Source: a gamma proteobacterium symbiont of Ctena orbiculata
Lineage (GTDB): Bacteria > Pseudomonadota > Gammaproteobacteria > Chromatiales > Chromatiaceae
Assembly (NCBI GenBank): GCA_003058495.1
Contig: QBVC01000019.1
Location: 124,001-188,000 of the forward strand
DNA length: 64,000 bases
Direction of reading: 5' to 3'
The notes beneath the pieces were generated by a model. It did no database searches. It worked only from the letters and a program-made list of their open reading frames with translations, and was not told the DNA's origin. Numbering within the stretch: position 1 is the stretch's first letter; the number at the start of each line of letters is the position of its first letter. Of the stretch, positions 53,347 through 61,999 are shown one piece after another. The position numbers were made by a program, and so were the translations under genes.

Positions 53347-55914
53347 ATGGCCGGCAATATGTTGAAAGAGGTTTTCAGACTACCCAGGCTCAGCTTCTTG
53401 TCTACGGGACTGAGCGATGAGGCGCGTCTGGAATATGAGCAGGGACTGATTCGACTCTTCTTTACCTTCATCGTCTTCACCTATCTGCTCATATCCGATC
53501 TGACCAATCCCCTCGGTAGCACCCACTCAACCGCCACATCCCTTGCCGCCGGTTACGAGGTGTTTTCGATTCTGATCCTGCTGACCTTTATCAAGGTCAA
53601 ACAGGGTTCGAAGCTGCGTAAGATCATCACCATGCTGGGTGATCACTCGATGACCTGCCTGGCCATGTACGGGGCCGGTGAGGTCGGCGCTCCGCTGTTT
53701 ACGGTCCTTCTCTGGATCACCGTCGGTTATGGCGCCCGCTTCGGCAACAACTACCTCTACCTGGGCATGCTGCTATCGACATCGGGTTTCTTCGTCGTGA
53801 TCAACACCACGCCCTTCTGGCTTCAGCACCCGGTGGTAGGCTACGGATTGATAGTAACCAATATCATCATACCCATATTCGTTTCCAAGATTCTCGGTCA
53901 ACTGGTGGAGGCAAAGGCAACCGCCGAAGCGGCCAACCAGGCAAAGGGTCGATTTCTTGCCAATATGAGCCACGAGATGCGCACGCCGCTGACCGGCATC
54001 ATCGGTGTTTCTCAGCTGCTGATGACCGAAAATCTGGCAAAGCGGGTCGAGAAAAAGATCCACACTATCGACTCGTCTGCCAGACATCTGCTCACCCTGA
54101 TCGATGATGTCCTCGATTTTTCGAAAATCGATGCGGGTGAAATCAAGATCGAACATCAGGAATTCGACCTGCATGCACTGGTAACCACGGTCAGCGCCTC
54201 CCTCGAACCGATCGCCCGCGAGAAGCAGATCAGCCTGATGACCCATATCTCTCCTGATGTGCCGTTCAACCTGCTGGGTGATCATCACCGCATTCAACAG
54301 GTGTTGAACAATCTTGTCGGCAACGCCATCAAATTCACCCACCAGGGCTACGTCGATATCAGGGTCAATCCGTTGAGCACATCCGACTCCGGGGTGAACT
54401 TGCGCTTCGAGGTCATCGACACCGGTATCGGTATGGCACAGGAGGGGCTGAAGAATCTCTTTCAGCGCTTCAATCAGATCGATGACTCGATCACCAGAGA
54501 GTATGGCGGTTCCGGGCTGGGTACTACCATTTCCAAAGAACTGGTCAACTGCATGGGCGGCGATATCTATGTCGAAAGCACCCTGGGGAAAGGCTCTCGG
54601 TTCTATTTCGATCTCCCGCTGGAGATACCGGAATCGGCAAAGGAACAGAGCTACACCGGCCACACCACAATCACCTATACCAACAGTCTGCAGTTCTATA
54701 ACCGGATCAATAAACCGCTTAAGCTTTGGGATATAGGTAATGATGCCGTCAGCACCCTTGACGAACTGGCCGATCATGTGGAGCAGACCACGGCAAGCTC
54801 AGATCAACAGCCGCTGGTACTCCTGGATGCTGAACATGTCGGCGAAAACATTGCGACGCTGACTGATAGACTGAGGCAAGCAGCCAGGGATCAGGTTCAT
54901 CTGATTCTGATCGATACCAACAGCAAGTTTCAGCCGTTCGAGATCCCAGCGGGTATCGATTCCGTCGTCTTCAACCTGGAAAACCGAAGACAGCTCTACA
55001 ACGCCATACACACCGCGTTCCTCGACACCACCCTGCCGGAGGGTGTGCAGGCGATCGACAGCTGGGATCAGCCGCAAGACCAGGAAAAACTGAAGATTCT
55101 TGTAGCTGAAGACACCGCCGTCAACCGCCTTATCCTCGGTGAGATGCTGACCAAGGCTGGATTTGAGGTCGAACTGGTCGAGGATGGAGAGAGCGCCCTG
55201 GAGAAATTCGAAGAGAGCGAGTTCGACCTGGCCATCCTCGATATGCAGATGCCGCGTATCGGCGGTCTGGATGTCATCCGTGAATACAATGCGGGTCACG
55301 GCCTGATCAAAGAGATCCCCTTTATCATACTCACCGCGAATATCTCCAAGGAGGCGGAGCTGCTGTGCCGGGAGGCCGGTGCCGATGTCTATCTGCAAAA
55401 GCCAATCGACATCAAGGCCCTGCTCAATGAGATACAGCGCCTGACGGACAGCGGGGAGAGGATATCCGAGCTGCCCGCCAGCTACCGGACAAGCAGAAAA
55501 ACAACCCCCTTTACCTCCAGGAAACCGCAGTATCTGAATAGAGACACACTCGATCAATTGACCCGGTTGAGCAGCCGCGAGGATTTTTTCGAGGAGCTGG
55601 CCAACAACTTCCTTACCGATGTCTACAGCTGCATCGACCGCATGGAGGTTGCGATCGAAGGTGCCGATATCGTCCAGATCATCGACGATGCCCACGCCAT
55701 CAAAGGCGCCGCAGGCAACATCGGCGCCACCCACCTCTTCGACAAGGCGAGCAAATTGAACCGTGCCTCGAGCGAGGAGATCAGAACCAATGGCGCCTCC
55801 CTGTTAAGCGAGCTGACCGCCGTCATCGAGGAAACCAAGGCCGCCTTGGAGCAGTATCTCGTGGACAACCACATCGAGATCAAGCTGGTCACCCGCGAAG
55901 GAAGCGCCGACTGA
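53347..55914 (+). CDS. rpfC: RpfC-like hybrid sensor histidine kinase
   Basis: An 855-residue hybrid kinase. Order: N-terminal membrane sensor with about five or six spans (residues 35-185); HisKA with [10 protein letters not shown] (His209); HATPase with [16 protein letters not shown] and [10 protein letters not shown]; a receiver-like stretch without phosphoacceptor (about 488-560); an intact receiver with AEDTAVNRL and LDMQMPR (Asp632); and an HPt domain with [14 protein letters not shown] (His783). RpfC has this layout and senses DSF through its N-terminal input region. It is divergent from rpfF. The cognate HD-GYP regulator RpfG is not in the window, so the output is unknown. Confidence 0.88.
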   Translation: MAGNMLKEVFRLPRLSFLSTGLSDEARLEYEQGLIRLFFTFIVFTYLLISDLTNPLGSTHSTATSLAAGYEVFSILILLTFIKVKQGSKLRKIITMLGDHSMTCLAMYGAGEVGAPLFTVLLWITVGYGARFGNNYLYLGMLLSTSGFFVVINTTPFWLQHPVVGYGLIVTNIIIPIFVSKILGQLVEAKATAEAANQAKGRFLANMSHEMRTPLTGIIGVSQLLMTENLAKRVEKKIHTIDSSARHLLTLIDDVLDFSKIDAGEIKIEHQEFDLHALVTTVSASLEPIAREKQISLMTHISPDVPFNLLGDHHRIQQVLNNLVGNAIKFTHQGYVDIRVNPLSTSDSGVNLRFEVIDTGIGMAQEGLKNLFQRFNQIDDSITREYGGSGLGTTISKELVNCMGGDIYVESTLGKGSRFYFDLPLEIPESAKEQSYTGHTTITYTNSLQFYNRINKPLKLWDIGNDAVSTLDELADHVEQTTASSDQQPLVLLDAEHVGENIATLTDRLRQAARDQVHLILIDTNSKFQPFEIPAGIDSVVFNLENRRQLYNAIHTAFLDTTLPEGVQAIDSWDQPQDQEKLKILVAEDTAVNRLILGEMLTKAGFEVELVEDGESALEKFEESEFDLAILDMQMPRIGGLDVIREYNAGHGLIKEIPFIILTANISKEAELLCREAGADVYLQKPIDIKALLNEIQRLTDSGERISELPASYRTSRKTTPFTSRKPQYLNRDTLDQLTRLSSREDFFEELANNFLTDVYSCIDRMEVAIEGADIVQIIDDAHAIKGAAGNIGATHLFDKASKLNRASSEEIRTNGASLLSELTAVIEETKAALEQYLVDNHIEIKLVTREGSAD

Positions 55915-56123
55915 GGCGCGCCAAACACTCCCCTAAGCCAGCCAATGCCTTGAACGGGCTCCTGTTGCGCCTGCCGAATCCCACCGTTTCACCCGCCTGA
56001 CGCCATTCTCCCGCTGCCATGACGTTTGCCGTGCAGGGCAGGCAGCGTCCTAGGGGATCAGAAATGTAGTATTGATAATAAAAAGCATATAGATTCTCTA
56101 TAAACCTTAGCCAAGGGTCCTCG

Positions 56124-57308
56124 ATGTCGAGCCAGATCGGTCGGTTCAAAGTGTTGTCAGGGGGAGTGATCAGCCTCATTCTGATGCTGGGCATCGCCCG
56201 GTTCGCCTATACCCCCCTGCTCCCCATCATGTTAGAGCAGGCGGGGCTGGGGCTGTCCGAGGGGGGCTGGTTGACCGCCGTCAACTATCTGGGCTACCTC
56301 TGCGGCGCCATCACCGCTTCGCTGATCAACGATCTGGTACTGAAGGACCGTCTCTACCGCATCGGCCTGGTGGTGGCCGTGGTATCCACCCTGGGCATGG
56401 GATTGACCGACGATATTTGGCTCTGGTCGTTCTACCGCTTCATCGCCGGTTTGAGCAGCGCTGCGGGACTGCTGCTGGGTTCAGGCCTCATCCTGAACTG
56501 GCTGATTCGCCATGGACACCGCAGTGAACTGGGGATCCATTTCAGCGGTGTCGGCCTGGGTATCGCATTCGGCGCCATTGCCGTTGAGCTGATGAGCCAC
56601 CACTTCGACTGGCGCGGCCAATGGCTGATGCTGAGCCTGCTCGGCACGCTGATGCTCCTCCCCGCCTGGGCATGGCTGCCGCCTCCGGACCGCAGCAAGG
56701 TCACGAACAGCGGCAAGGTGATGGTCGACAAACCGCCCAGCCGCCGCTTTCTGCTGCTCTTCATGGCCGCCTATTTCTGCGCCGGTGCCGGTTACGTGGT
56801 CAGCGCCACCTTTATCGTCGCCATTATCGACGAGATGCCCGGACTCCGGGGGCTGGGGACATGGAGTTTCTTCATCCTCGGCATGGCCGCGGCCCCTGCC
56901 TGCATCCTGTGGGATCTGGTGGCGCGCCGCAGCGGTGACATCGACGCCCTGCTTATCGCCTTTTGTCTGCAGACCCTTGGCATACTGCTGCCGGTAGTCG
57001 TTCCAAGCCCCATGATGGCGATGGCGGGTGCCCTGCTGTTTGGCGGGACGTTCATCGGCATCGTCAGCCTGGTCCTGACCATGGCGGGACGCTACTACCC
57101 CACCCGCCCGGCCAAGATGATGGGTAAGATGACCATCGCCTATGGGATCGCGCAGATCGTGATCCCGGCGATCACCGGTCTTCTCGCCGAGCGCAGCGGC
57201 AGCTACAGCGACGGGCTCTATCTGGCGGCGGCGATCATGGCCCTGGGCACGCTGTTGATTGTGGGCCTGAGGGTCCTGGAGTCCAACCAGACCAGCGCCA
57301 TTTCATAA
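56124..57308 (+). CDS. YbfB/YjiJ-family MFS transporter
   Basis: A 394-residue major facilitator with about 12 membrane spans. The N-terminal pattern LILMLGIARFAYTPLLPIMLEQAGLGLSEGGWLTAVNYLGYLCGA is characteristic of the YbfB/YjiJ group. Substrate unknown. It stands alone, with no regulator or enzyme partner next to it. Confidence 0.9.
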   Translation: MSSQIGRFKVLSGGVISLILMLGIARFAYTPLLPIMLEQAGLGLSEGGWLTAVNYLGYLCGAITASLINDLVLKDRLYRIGLVVAVVSTLGMGLTDDIWLWSFYRFIAGLSSAAGLLLGSGLILNWLIRHGHRSELGIHFSGVGLGIAFGAIAVELMSHHFDWRGQWLMLSLLGTLMLLPAWAWLPPPDRSKVTNSGKVMVDKPPSRRFLLLFMAAYFCAGAGYVVSATFIVAIIDEMPGLRGLGTWSFFILGMAAAPACILWDLVARRSGDIDALLIAFCLQTLGILLPVVVPSPMMAMAGALLFGGTFIGIVSLVLTMAGRYYPTRPAKMMGKMTIAYGIAQIVIPAITGLLAERSGSYSDGLYLAAAIMALGTLLIVGLRVLESNQTSAIS

Positions 57309-57653
57309 TCCTCGGACCAATTGATCATTCGACGGCTTTGCCCTGATCATGGAAGTAGCAATTCAAGCCGCAAATGAACGCGAATCACCGCAAATAGACG
57401 CAAAATATCGGCTGTTTGTCTATTACAGACATATCAACGGCAATCCATGGTGACGCGATCTTAATTGACAAGCTGATTGTCCACCAGTGCTGGGGAGTTG
57501 CGGGATGCTGGACGATGTACCTGAAAAACAGTTATTTTATTTGCGATAATTGGTGGTGATTCGCGTCCATTCGCGGTTAAGGAAATCAGTGATTTGCTGA
57601 TCGCCATGCCCATTGATCATTGAACACAAATATGTGCTGAACAACCCCGTTTT
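57309..57653. other. Intergenic region with repeat element 2
   Basis: 345 bases between the MFS gene and dusA, almost filled by the element at 57367-57577. The remaining bases ahead of dusA may carry its promoter. Confidence 0.6.
57367..57577. repeat. Terminal-inverted-repeat element 2
   Basis: About 211 bases with ends GCCGCAAATGAACGCGAATC (left) and, on the opposite strand at the right end, ACCGCGAATGGACGCGAATC. The ends match for about 24 bases and then diverge. The same end sequence family bounds elements at 50169 and 58665, while the interior differs from both. No coding frame. Confidence 0.75.
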
Positions 57654-58655
57654 ATGCTCGATCGTAAACTCTCCGTCGCCCCGATGCTGGACTGGACAGA
57701 CCGCTACTGTCGCTATTTCCTGCGCCTGATCTCCAAGCATGCGGTGCTCTACACGGAGATGGTCACCACCGGGGCACTGCTGCACGGCAATCGGTCACGC
57801 TTCCTCGATTTCGATCCCAGCGAACACCCGTTGGCGCTGCAGCTCGGCGGCAGTGATCCGCAAGCGCTCGCTGAATGCGCAAAAATGGGCAGCCAGTGGG
57901 GCTATGACGAGATCAACCTCAACGTCGGCTGCCCCTCCGGCCGGGTGCAGTCGGGACGCTTCGGTGCCTGTCTGATGATCACCCCTGAACTGGTCGCCGA
58001 CTGCGTCAAGGCGATGCGGGACAGGGTCGCCATCGATGTCACCGTCAAGCACCGTATCGGGGTGGATGAACGTGACAGCTATCAGGAGCTCTGTGATTTT
58101 GTCGGCACAGTGGCGGAGGCCGGCTGCGAGATCTTCATCGTGCATGCCCGCAAGGCCTGGCTGCAGGGGTTGAGTCCGAAGCAGAATCGCGAGATCCCGC
58201 CCCTCTCCTATGCCACGGTGCATCGCCTGAAACGGGATTTCCCCCGGCTTGAGGTGATCATCAACGGTGGCATTACCCGTCTCGACCAGGCAATGGAGCA
58301 ACTCGAGCGGGTCGATGGCGTGATGATCGGCCGCGAGGCCTATCACAACCCATGGATCCTGGCCGAAGCCGACCGGCTTATCTTCGGCCAGTCCCAATCC
58401 CCGTTGACCCGACTCCAGGTGGTGGAGTCGTTGATTCCTTTTGTCGAACAGGAGACCGCGAGGGGCACACCGATCAACCGCATCACCCGCCACATACTCG
58501 GCCTGTTCCAGGGTCAACCCGGCGCCAGGAAATGGCGTCGCGCATTGAGCGAAGGGGCGCACTTGGCTGGTGCCGACAGTGGTCTGTTACGCCAGGCGGC
58601 GGCACATGTGGTCGAGGCGGCAAACCGGAGCGGCGAACCGCACCCGACAGCCTGA
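57654..58655 (+). CDS. dusA: DusA tRNA-dihydrouridine(20/20a) synthase
   Basis: FMN enzyme that reduces uridine 20/20a in tRNA D-loops. The 333-residue protein starts MLDRKLSVAPMLDWTDRYCRYFLRL. It has the NLNVGCPSGRVQSGRFGACLM segment with the catalytic Cys, the VTVKHRIGVDERDSY region, FIVHARKAWLQGLSPKQNRE, and VIINGGITRL/GVMIGREAYHNPW for FMN phosphate. These are DusA-specific features. Full length. Confidence 0.96.
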   Translation: MLDRKLSVAPMLDWTDRYCRYFLRLISKHAVLYTEMVTTGALLHGNRSRFLDFDPSEHPLALQLGGSDPQALAECAKMGSQWGYDEINLNVGCPSGRVQSGRFGACLMITPELVADCVKAMRDRVAIDVTVKHRIGVDERDSYQELCDFVGTVAEAGCEIFIVHARKAWLQGLSPKQNREIPPLSYATVHRLKRDFPRLEVIINGGITRLDQAMEQLERVDGVMIGREAYHNPWILAEADRLIFGQSQSPLTRLQVVESLIPFVEQETARGTPINRITRHILGLFQGQPGARKWRRALSEGAHLAGADSGLLRQAAAHVVEAANRSGEPHPTA

Positions 58656-58664
58656 AAACGCCGG

Positions 58665-58806
58665 CCGCAAATGGACGCTGATCACCGCGAATGTTCGCAA
58701 ATCGGATAGTTGATATTAGCCATGTTCAGTCATCGACAGCTTGCGAAGCTCAAAACAGTTCTTTAGAAGTTCGCTATATTTCGCGGTGATCAGCGTCCAT
58801 TTGCGG
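58665..58806. repeat. Terminal-inverted-repeat element 3
   Basis: About 142 bases bounded by perfect 27-base inverted repeats, 58665-58691 (starting CCGCAAATGGACGCTGATCA) and 58780-58806. It has the shortest interior of the three related elements and lies directly after the dusA stop. No coding frame. Confidence 0.85.
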
Positions 58807-58883
58807 TTTTTATATATCAAACGGGCAAGGGCACCCCTCATCCGCTGCGGAGAGGGCATGCCATCACCCGGGTTTGGCTTTTG

Positions 58884-59456
58884 TTACTGCCTGATCCCCT
58901 CGACAGAGAGTTCCAGCTGGACCGTTTTCGAGGCAGGCCCCAGATCGAAGTCAATGCCGAAGTCGGCAAGGGCGATCTCGGTGGTGCCGAAGAAACCCCG
59001 GCGATAGCCGCCCCAGGGATCCTTGCCATGGCCGATATGCTCGACCGCGATCACCACCGGCTTGGTGACACCGCGCAGGGTGAGATCGCCTTTCAGCTCG
59101 GCCTTGCCGTCGCCCTTTTCGCTGAAGGAGGTCGAGACGAATGATGCCTTGGGGTATTTGTCCACGTAGAGAAAATCCTCGTCACGCAGATGCTTGTCAC
59201 GCTCCCCATGGTTGCTGTCGACGCTGGCCGGATTGATATCCACCGTTATCTTTGCCGCCTGGGGATTCTTCTCGTCATAGCTGAAACTGCCGCTGAATTC
59301 GTTGAAGCGCCCCAGCAGCCAGCTGTAGCCGAGATGCTTGATGCGGAATTGGATGAAGGCATGGGAGCCCTTGGTGTCGATTACATAATTTTCCGCCTGA
59401 AGGGGTGCGGTAAAAATGAAGCTTGCAGCTATCAATGGTATTAAAAGGTTTTTCAT
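58884..59456 (-). CDS. YceI-family periplasmic protein
   Basis: A lipocalin-like YceI protein that binds isoprenoid-type lipids in relatives. About 190 residues from the ATG at 59456, preceded by GGAG; an ATG 4 codons upstream is in frame but less well placed. Signal peptide LLIPLIAASFIFTAPLQA. Mature motifs include DTKGSHAFIQFRIKHLGYSW, DPNSVDS-like INPASVDSNHGERDKHL and KGDLTLRGVTKPVVIAVE. The nearby cytochrome b561 gene is a frequent YceI neighbour. Confidence 0.93.
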   Translation of the reverse strand: MKNLLIPLIAASFIFTAPLQAENYVIDTKGSHAFIQFRIKHLGYSWLLGRFNEFSGSFSYDEKNPQAAKITVDINPASVDSNHGERDKHLRDEDFLYVDKYPKASFVSTSFSEKGDGKAELKGDLTLRGVTKPVVIAVEHIGHGKDPWGGYRRGFFGTTEIALADFGIDFDLGPASKTVQLELSVEGIRQ

Positions 59457-59499
59457 CGGTTTCTCCATATGTCTATTGATACAAACTTTCAGTCTAAGA

Positions 59500-59603
59500 G
59501 CGGCTGGCGGTCATCTTTCGTAGCAGCGGCATGGACGCCGCGGTAGCCCCGTCAGTACAAGGACGTGCTGTCGGGGCGGCGTAGAAAGATGACCGCCAGC
59601 CGC
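59500..59603 (+). repeat. Structured palindromic repeat, copy A
   Basis: 104 bases bounded by perfect 20-base inverted repeats (GCGGCTGGCGGTCATCTTTC at 59500-59519 and its complement at 59584-59603). Inside are two more hairpins: GCGGC-ATGGAC-GCCGC, and GCCCCGTCAG paired with CTGTCGGGGC with one mismatch. Together they would fold as a three-way junction in RNA or single-stranded DNA. Copy B is at 59705-59834 in reverse orientation. Confidence 0.8.
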
Positions 59604-59704
59604 GTAGAAATTGGCTAATACTCCTTGTCAATTTGACCAAACAAATCACTTTTGTAGCTTCTCTTAATAAAGCAATAAAAACTGAGTTCTTAAGCGGGCT
59701 CTAC

Positions 59705-59834
59705 GCGGCTGATGGTGCTCTTTCTCCACCGCCCCAACAGCACATCCCTGCGCCCGAGGGAAGTGCCCTTGGGGTATGCTGACGGGGCTCCTGCGGCATC
59801 CCTGCCGCTGCTGCGAAAGACCACCACCAGCCGC
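59705..59834 (-). repeat. Structured palindromic repeat, copy B
   Basis: 130 bases, related to copy A when read on the opposite strand. The outer stem has 18 of 20 pairs, the GCGGC-AGGGAT-GCCGC arm is kept, and the GCCCCGTCAGCA arm pairs with TGCTGTTGGGGC. An additional 26-base insertion (near 59750-59775) adds its own small hairpin. Conservation of the arms despite base changes suggests the fold matters. Confidence 0.75.
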
Positions 59835-59871
59835 TCGTTTAACTGTTGGTTGGTAGTTTCCAATCGATAGG

Positions 59872-60471
59872 CTAAGCAACTTCTCTTCCCCGCACCAGTT
59901 GTTGCGTGATAGTGGCGACCCGGGCACCGTAGGCCTCTGCGGTGGCGATATCCCCCGTGGAGGGCGCATCGCCGGGATCGACCTGAAAGCTGGCCGCCAT
60001 CGGCCCGGAATAGGATCCGATCCGGTTCATCACCTCGGGGCCCGGACCCTGGATGCGATTCATCGAATCGGGATCGCTGGCCGCTGGATGCATCCCCAGG
60101 CTGACGTAGATCATGCCCTGCTGCATGGCGTTGATCATCAGCCCCACCAGGGTATTGAGCTTGTCCCCGGAGTAGGAGCTGGAATTGGTGAAGGCCCCCG
60201 CCACCTTGTCCTTCCAGGCCTGGGTGAACCACTTGGCCGCCGCGGTCTCGAGGAACTTCTTCATCTCCGCCGACATACTGCCCATGTAGGTGGGAGTGCC
60301 GAAGATGATGCCATCCGCATCGTCCAGGCCGTCCAGGTCGGCCCCCGCCTCTTCCGTGGTGAGCAGCCGGGCCTCCACACCCGCGACCGATGCGGCCCCC
60401 CTGTGCACGGCCTCCGCCTGCAACTTGGTGTGGCCGAAGCCACTGTGATAGACAATTGCAACCTTTGTCAT
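59872..60471 (-). CDS. WrbA-like flavodoxin-family NAD(P)H:quinone oxidoreductase
   Basis: A 199-residue flavoprotein with the FMN phosphate loop YHSGFGHTKLQAEAV, GIIFGTPTYMGSMSAEMKKFLE and a KVAGAFTNSSSYSGDKLNT segment, matching the WrbA/flavodoxin-like NADPH-dependent reductase family. The usual WrbA C-terminus differs, so a general quinone reductase is the safer name. It overlaps the cytochrome b561 gene by 4 bases, third in a pirin-cytochrome b561-reductase operon. Confidence 0.85.
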   Translation of the reverse strand: MTKVAIVYHSGFGHTKLQAEAVHRGAASVAGVEARLLTTEEAGADLDGLDDADGIIFGTPTYMGSMSAEMKKFLETAAAKWFTQAWKDKVAGAFTNSSSYSGDKLNTLVGLMINAMQQGMIYVSLGMHPAASDPDSMNRIQGPGPEVMNRIGSYSGPMAASFQVDPGDAPSTGDIATAEAYGARVATITQQLVRGREVA

Positions 60472-61040
60472 CCGATTCTCTCCTCCGGGTTGTGTCGGAT
60501 CCCCAGCATGCGCTTGAGGGTCCAGTCGTGGTCAAAAAAGTGGTGTTTCAGCGCCGCCAGGGTGTGCAGCAGACTGAGCAGAACGATGCTCCAGGCAAGG
60601 TAGAGATGAACCTTGCCGGCGATATCCTCCTGACCGTCGATGCCGCTCAGGGCCGCGGGGATGGTGAACCAGTCGAAGACCTCCAGCGGCCGGCCATCGG
60701 CGGTGGTGATCAGATAGCCGCTGATCATGACGATGAAGATCAGCAGGTAGAGCAACCAGTGCATCAGGGTCGCAGCCAGGCGTTCGTAACCCTTGTGGGT
60801 CGGCAGATGGTCCGGTCGCGGCGAGACGAAACGCCACCCGAGACGCAGCAGCAGCACCAGGAAGAGCACCACGCCTATACCCTTGTGCCACCAGGGCCCG
60901 AGCTGGTACCAGGGATCGTAGTAGCCCAGATCGCGCATCCACAGGCCGAGGCCGAAGAGGCCATAGATCACCAGGGCCACCAGCCAATGGAGCAGGATCG
61001 AGACCAGGCCGTAGTTCTCCCTGTCATTGGCAAGGCGCAT
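60468..61040 (-). CDS. Cytochrome b561-family membrane protein
   Basis: A 190-residue diheme b-type cytochrome with four spans. His residues in ILLHWLVALVIYGLFGLG, LMHWLLYLLIFIVMISGY and KVHLYLAWSIVLLSLLHTL are the probable heme ligands. It could pass electrons from the quinone pool to periplasmic partners. It starts at the last base of the pirin gene and overlaps the reductase gene by 4 bases. Confidence 0.92.
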   Translation of the reverse strand: MRLANDRENYGLVSILLHWLVALVIYGLFGLGLWMRDLGYYDPWYQLGPWWHKGIGVVLFLVLLLRLGWRFVSPRPDHLPTHKGYERLAATLMHWLLYLLIFIVMISGYLITTADGRPLEVFDWFTIPAALSGIDGQEDIAGKVHLYLAWSIVLLSLLHTLAALKHHFFDHDWTLKRMLGIRHNPEERIG

Positions 61041-61885
61041 CAGAAACGGCCCTCCTGGTAGTCACTGAATGCCTGTTGCAACTCCGCTTCGCTGTTCATG
61101 ACGAAGGGACCGCGCCTGGCGATGGGCTCGTTGAGGGGCTGGCCCGCCACCAACAGCAGACGGCTCGCTTCCTGCGCTGTAATCTCTAGGCTGTCACCCT
61201 GATCCAGCACGGCCAGACTGCTCCCTTCCAGCCTGGTCCCATCGATCCTAACCGATCCCTCGATGAGATAGACAAAGCCATTGTAGGAAAGCGGCAAAGG
61301 CTCGCTGAAACGGCTATCCACAGGCAGCGTGATATCGTAGAAGAGCGCCGGCGTCGCCAGCTCGCTCACCGGTCCGGTCGTCTGCCGTGAGGTCTGTCCC
61401 GCCACCACACGAAGCTCGACGCCATCACTGCGCCGCTCCCGCGGTATCGCCTCGCGGTCGAACTCCTGGTAGCGCGGCGCAATCATCTTCTGACCTGACG
61501 GCAGGTTGACCCAGAGCTGAAAGCCCGACAACAGACCGTCCTGCTGCTGCGGCATCTCGGAGTGGATCACCCCCCTCCCGGCGGTCATCCACTGCACGCC
61601 CCCCGTCTCCAGGAGACCGGTATGGCCGGCATTGTCCCGGTGCTCCACCTGACCGGCCAGCAGGTAGGTCACGGTCTCGAATCCACGGTGCGGATGGGGT
61701 GGAAAACCACCGATGTAGTCGTTCGGGTCGTCGGATACGAAGTGGTCCAGGAGTAAAAAGGGATCGAACTGGGGCAGCTGGGGTCCGCCGATGACCCGGG
61801 TAAGGCGTACCCCGGCCCCATCGGATGTCTCCTGTCCGACCACGATTCGCTTGATGCCTCGTCTGTTCTGAACAAGCTGTTCCAT
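61040..61885 (-). CDS. Pirin-family protein
   Basis: A cupin-fold protein of 281 residues from the ATG at 61885 (Shine-Dalgarno GGAGGCTGTC). Motifs include FPPHPHRGFETVTYLLAGQ and GVIHSEMPQQ, whose His and Glu bind the metal, and SELATPALFYDITLPV in the C-terminal cupin. Bacterial pirins often have quercetinase activity or act in redox stress. An upstream frame extension is rejected. Divergent LysR regulator 114 bases away. Confidence 0.93.
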   Translation of the reverse strand: MEQLVQNRRGIKRIVVGQETSDGAGVRLTRVIGGPQLPQFDPFLLLDHFVSDDPNDYIGGFPPHPHRGFETVTYLLAGQVEHRDNAGHTGLLETGGVQWMTAGRGVIHSEMPQQQDGLLSGFQLWVNLPSGQKMIAPRYQEFDREAIPRERRSDGVELRVVAGQTSRQTTGPVSELATPALFYDITLPVDSRFSEPLPLSYNGFVYLIEGSVRIDGTRLEGSSLAVLDQGDSLEITAQEASRLLLVAGQPLNEPIARRGPFVMNSEAELQQAFSDYQEGRF

Positions 61886-61999
61886 GACAGCCTCCTCGCA
61901 TAATTGCTTAGTAATTTGATTGGTTATTGCCCAGTTTAGGTTGTTAATTGGGAAGATAAAGACCACAATTCGGGAAACACTGTTGCAGAATTTGGAACA

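Larger units (their letters stand above)
59457..59871. other. Intergenic region carrying two copies of a structured repeat
   Basis: 415 bases between the yceI start and the wrbA stop. It contains two related palindromic elements in opposite orientation (59500-59603 and 59705-59834) separated by about 100 bases of AT-rich DNA. Short frames across it come from the repeats and are not genes. Confidence 0.7.

Noticed and set aside
50169-58806. The three TIR elements as a CRISPR array or insertion sequences with transposase
   Set aside because: Repeats are paired inverted ends of separate elements, not regularly spaced, and no transposase frame lies within any of them.
59664-59969. Minus-strand frame of about 101 codons across the repeat copy B and wrbA end
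   Set aside because: Most of it is repeat sequence and antisense-frame reading of wrbA; no protein features.
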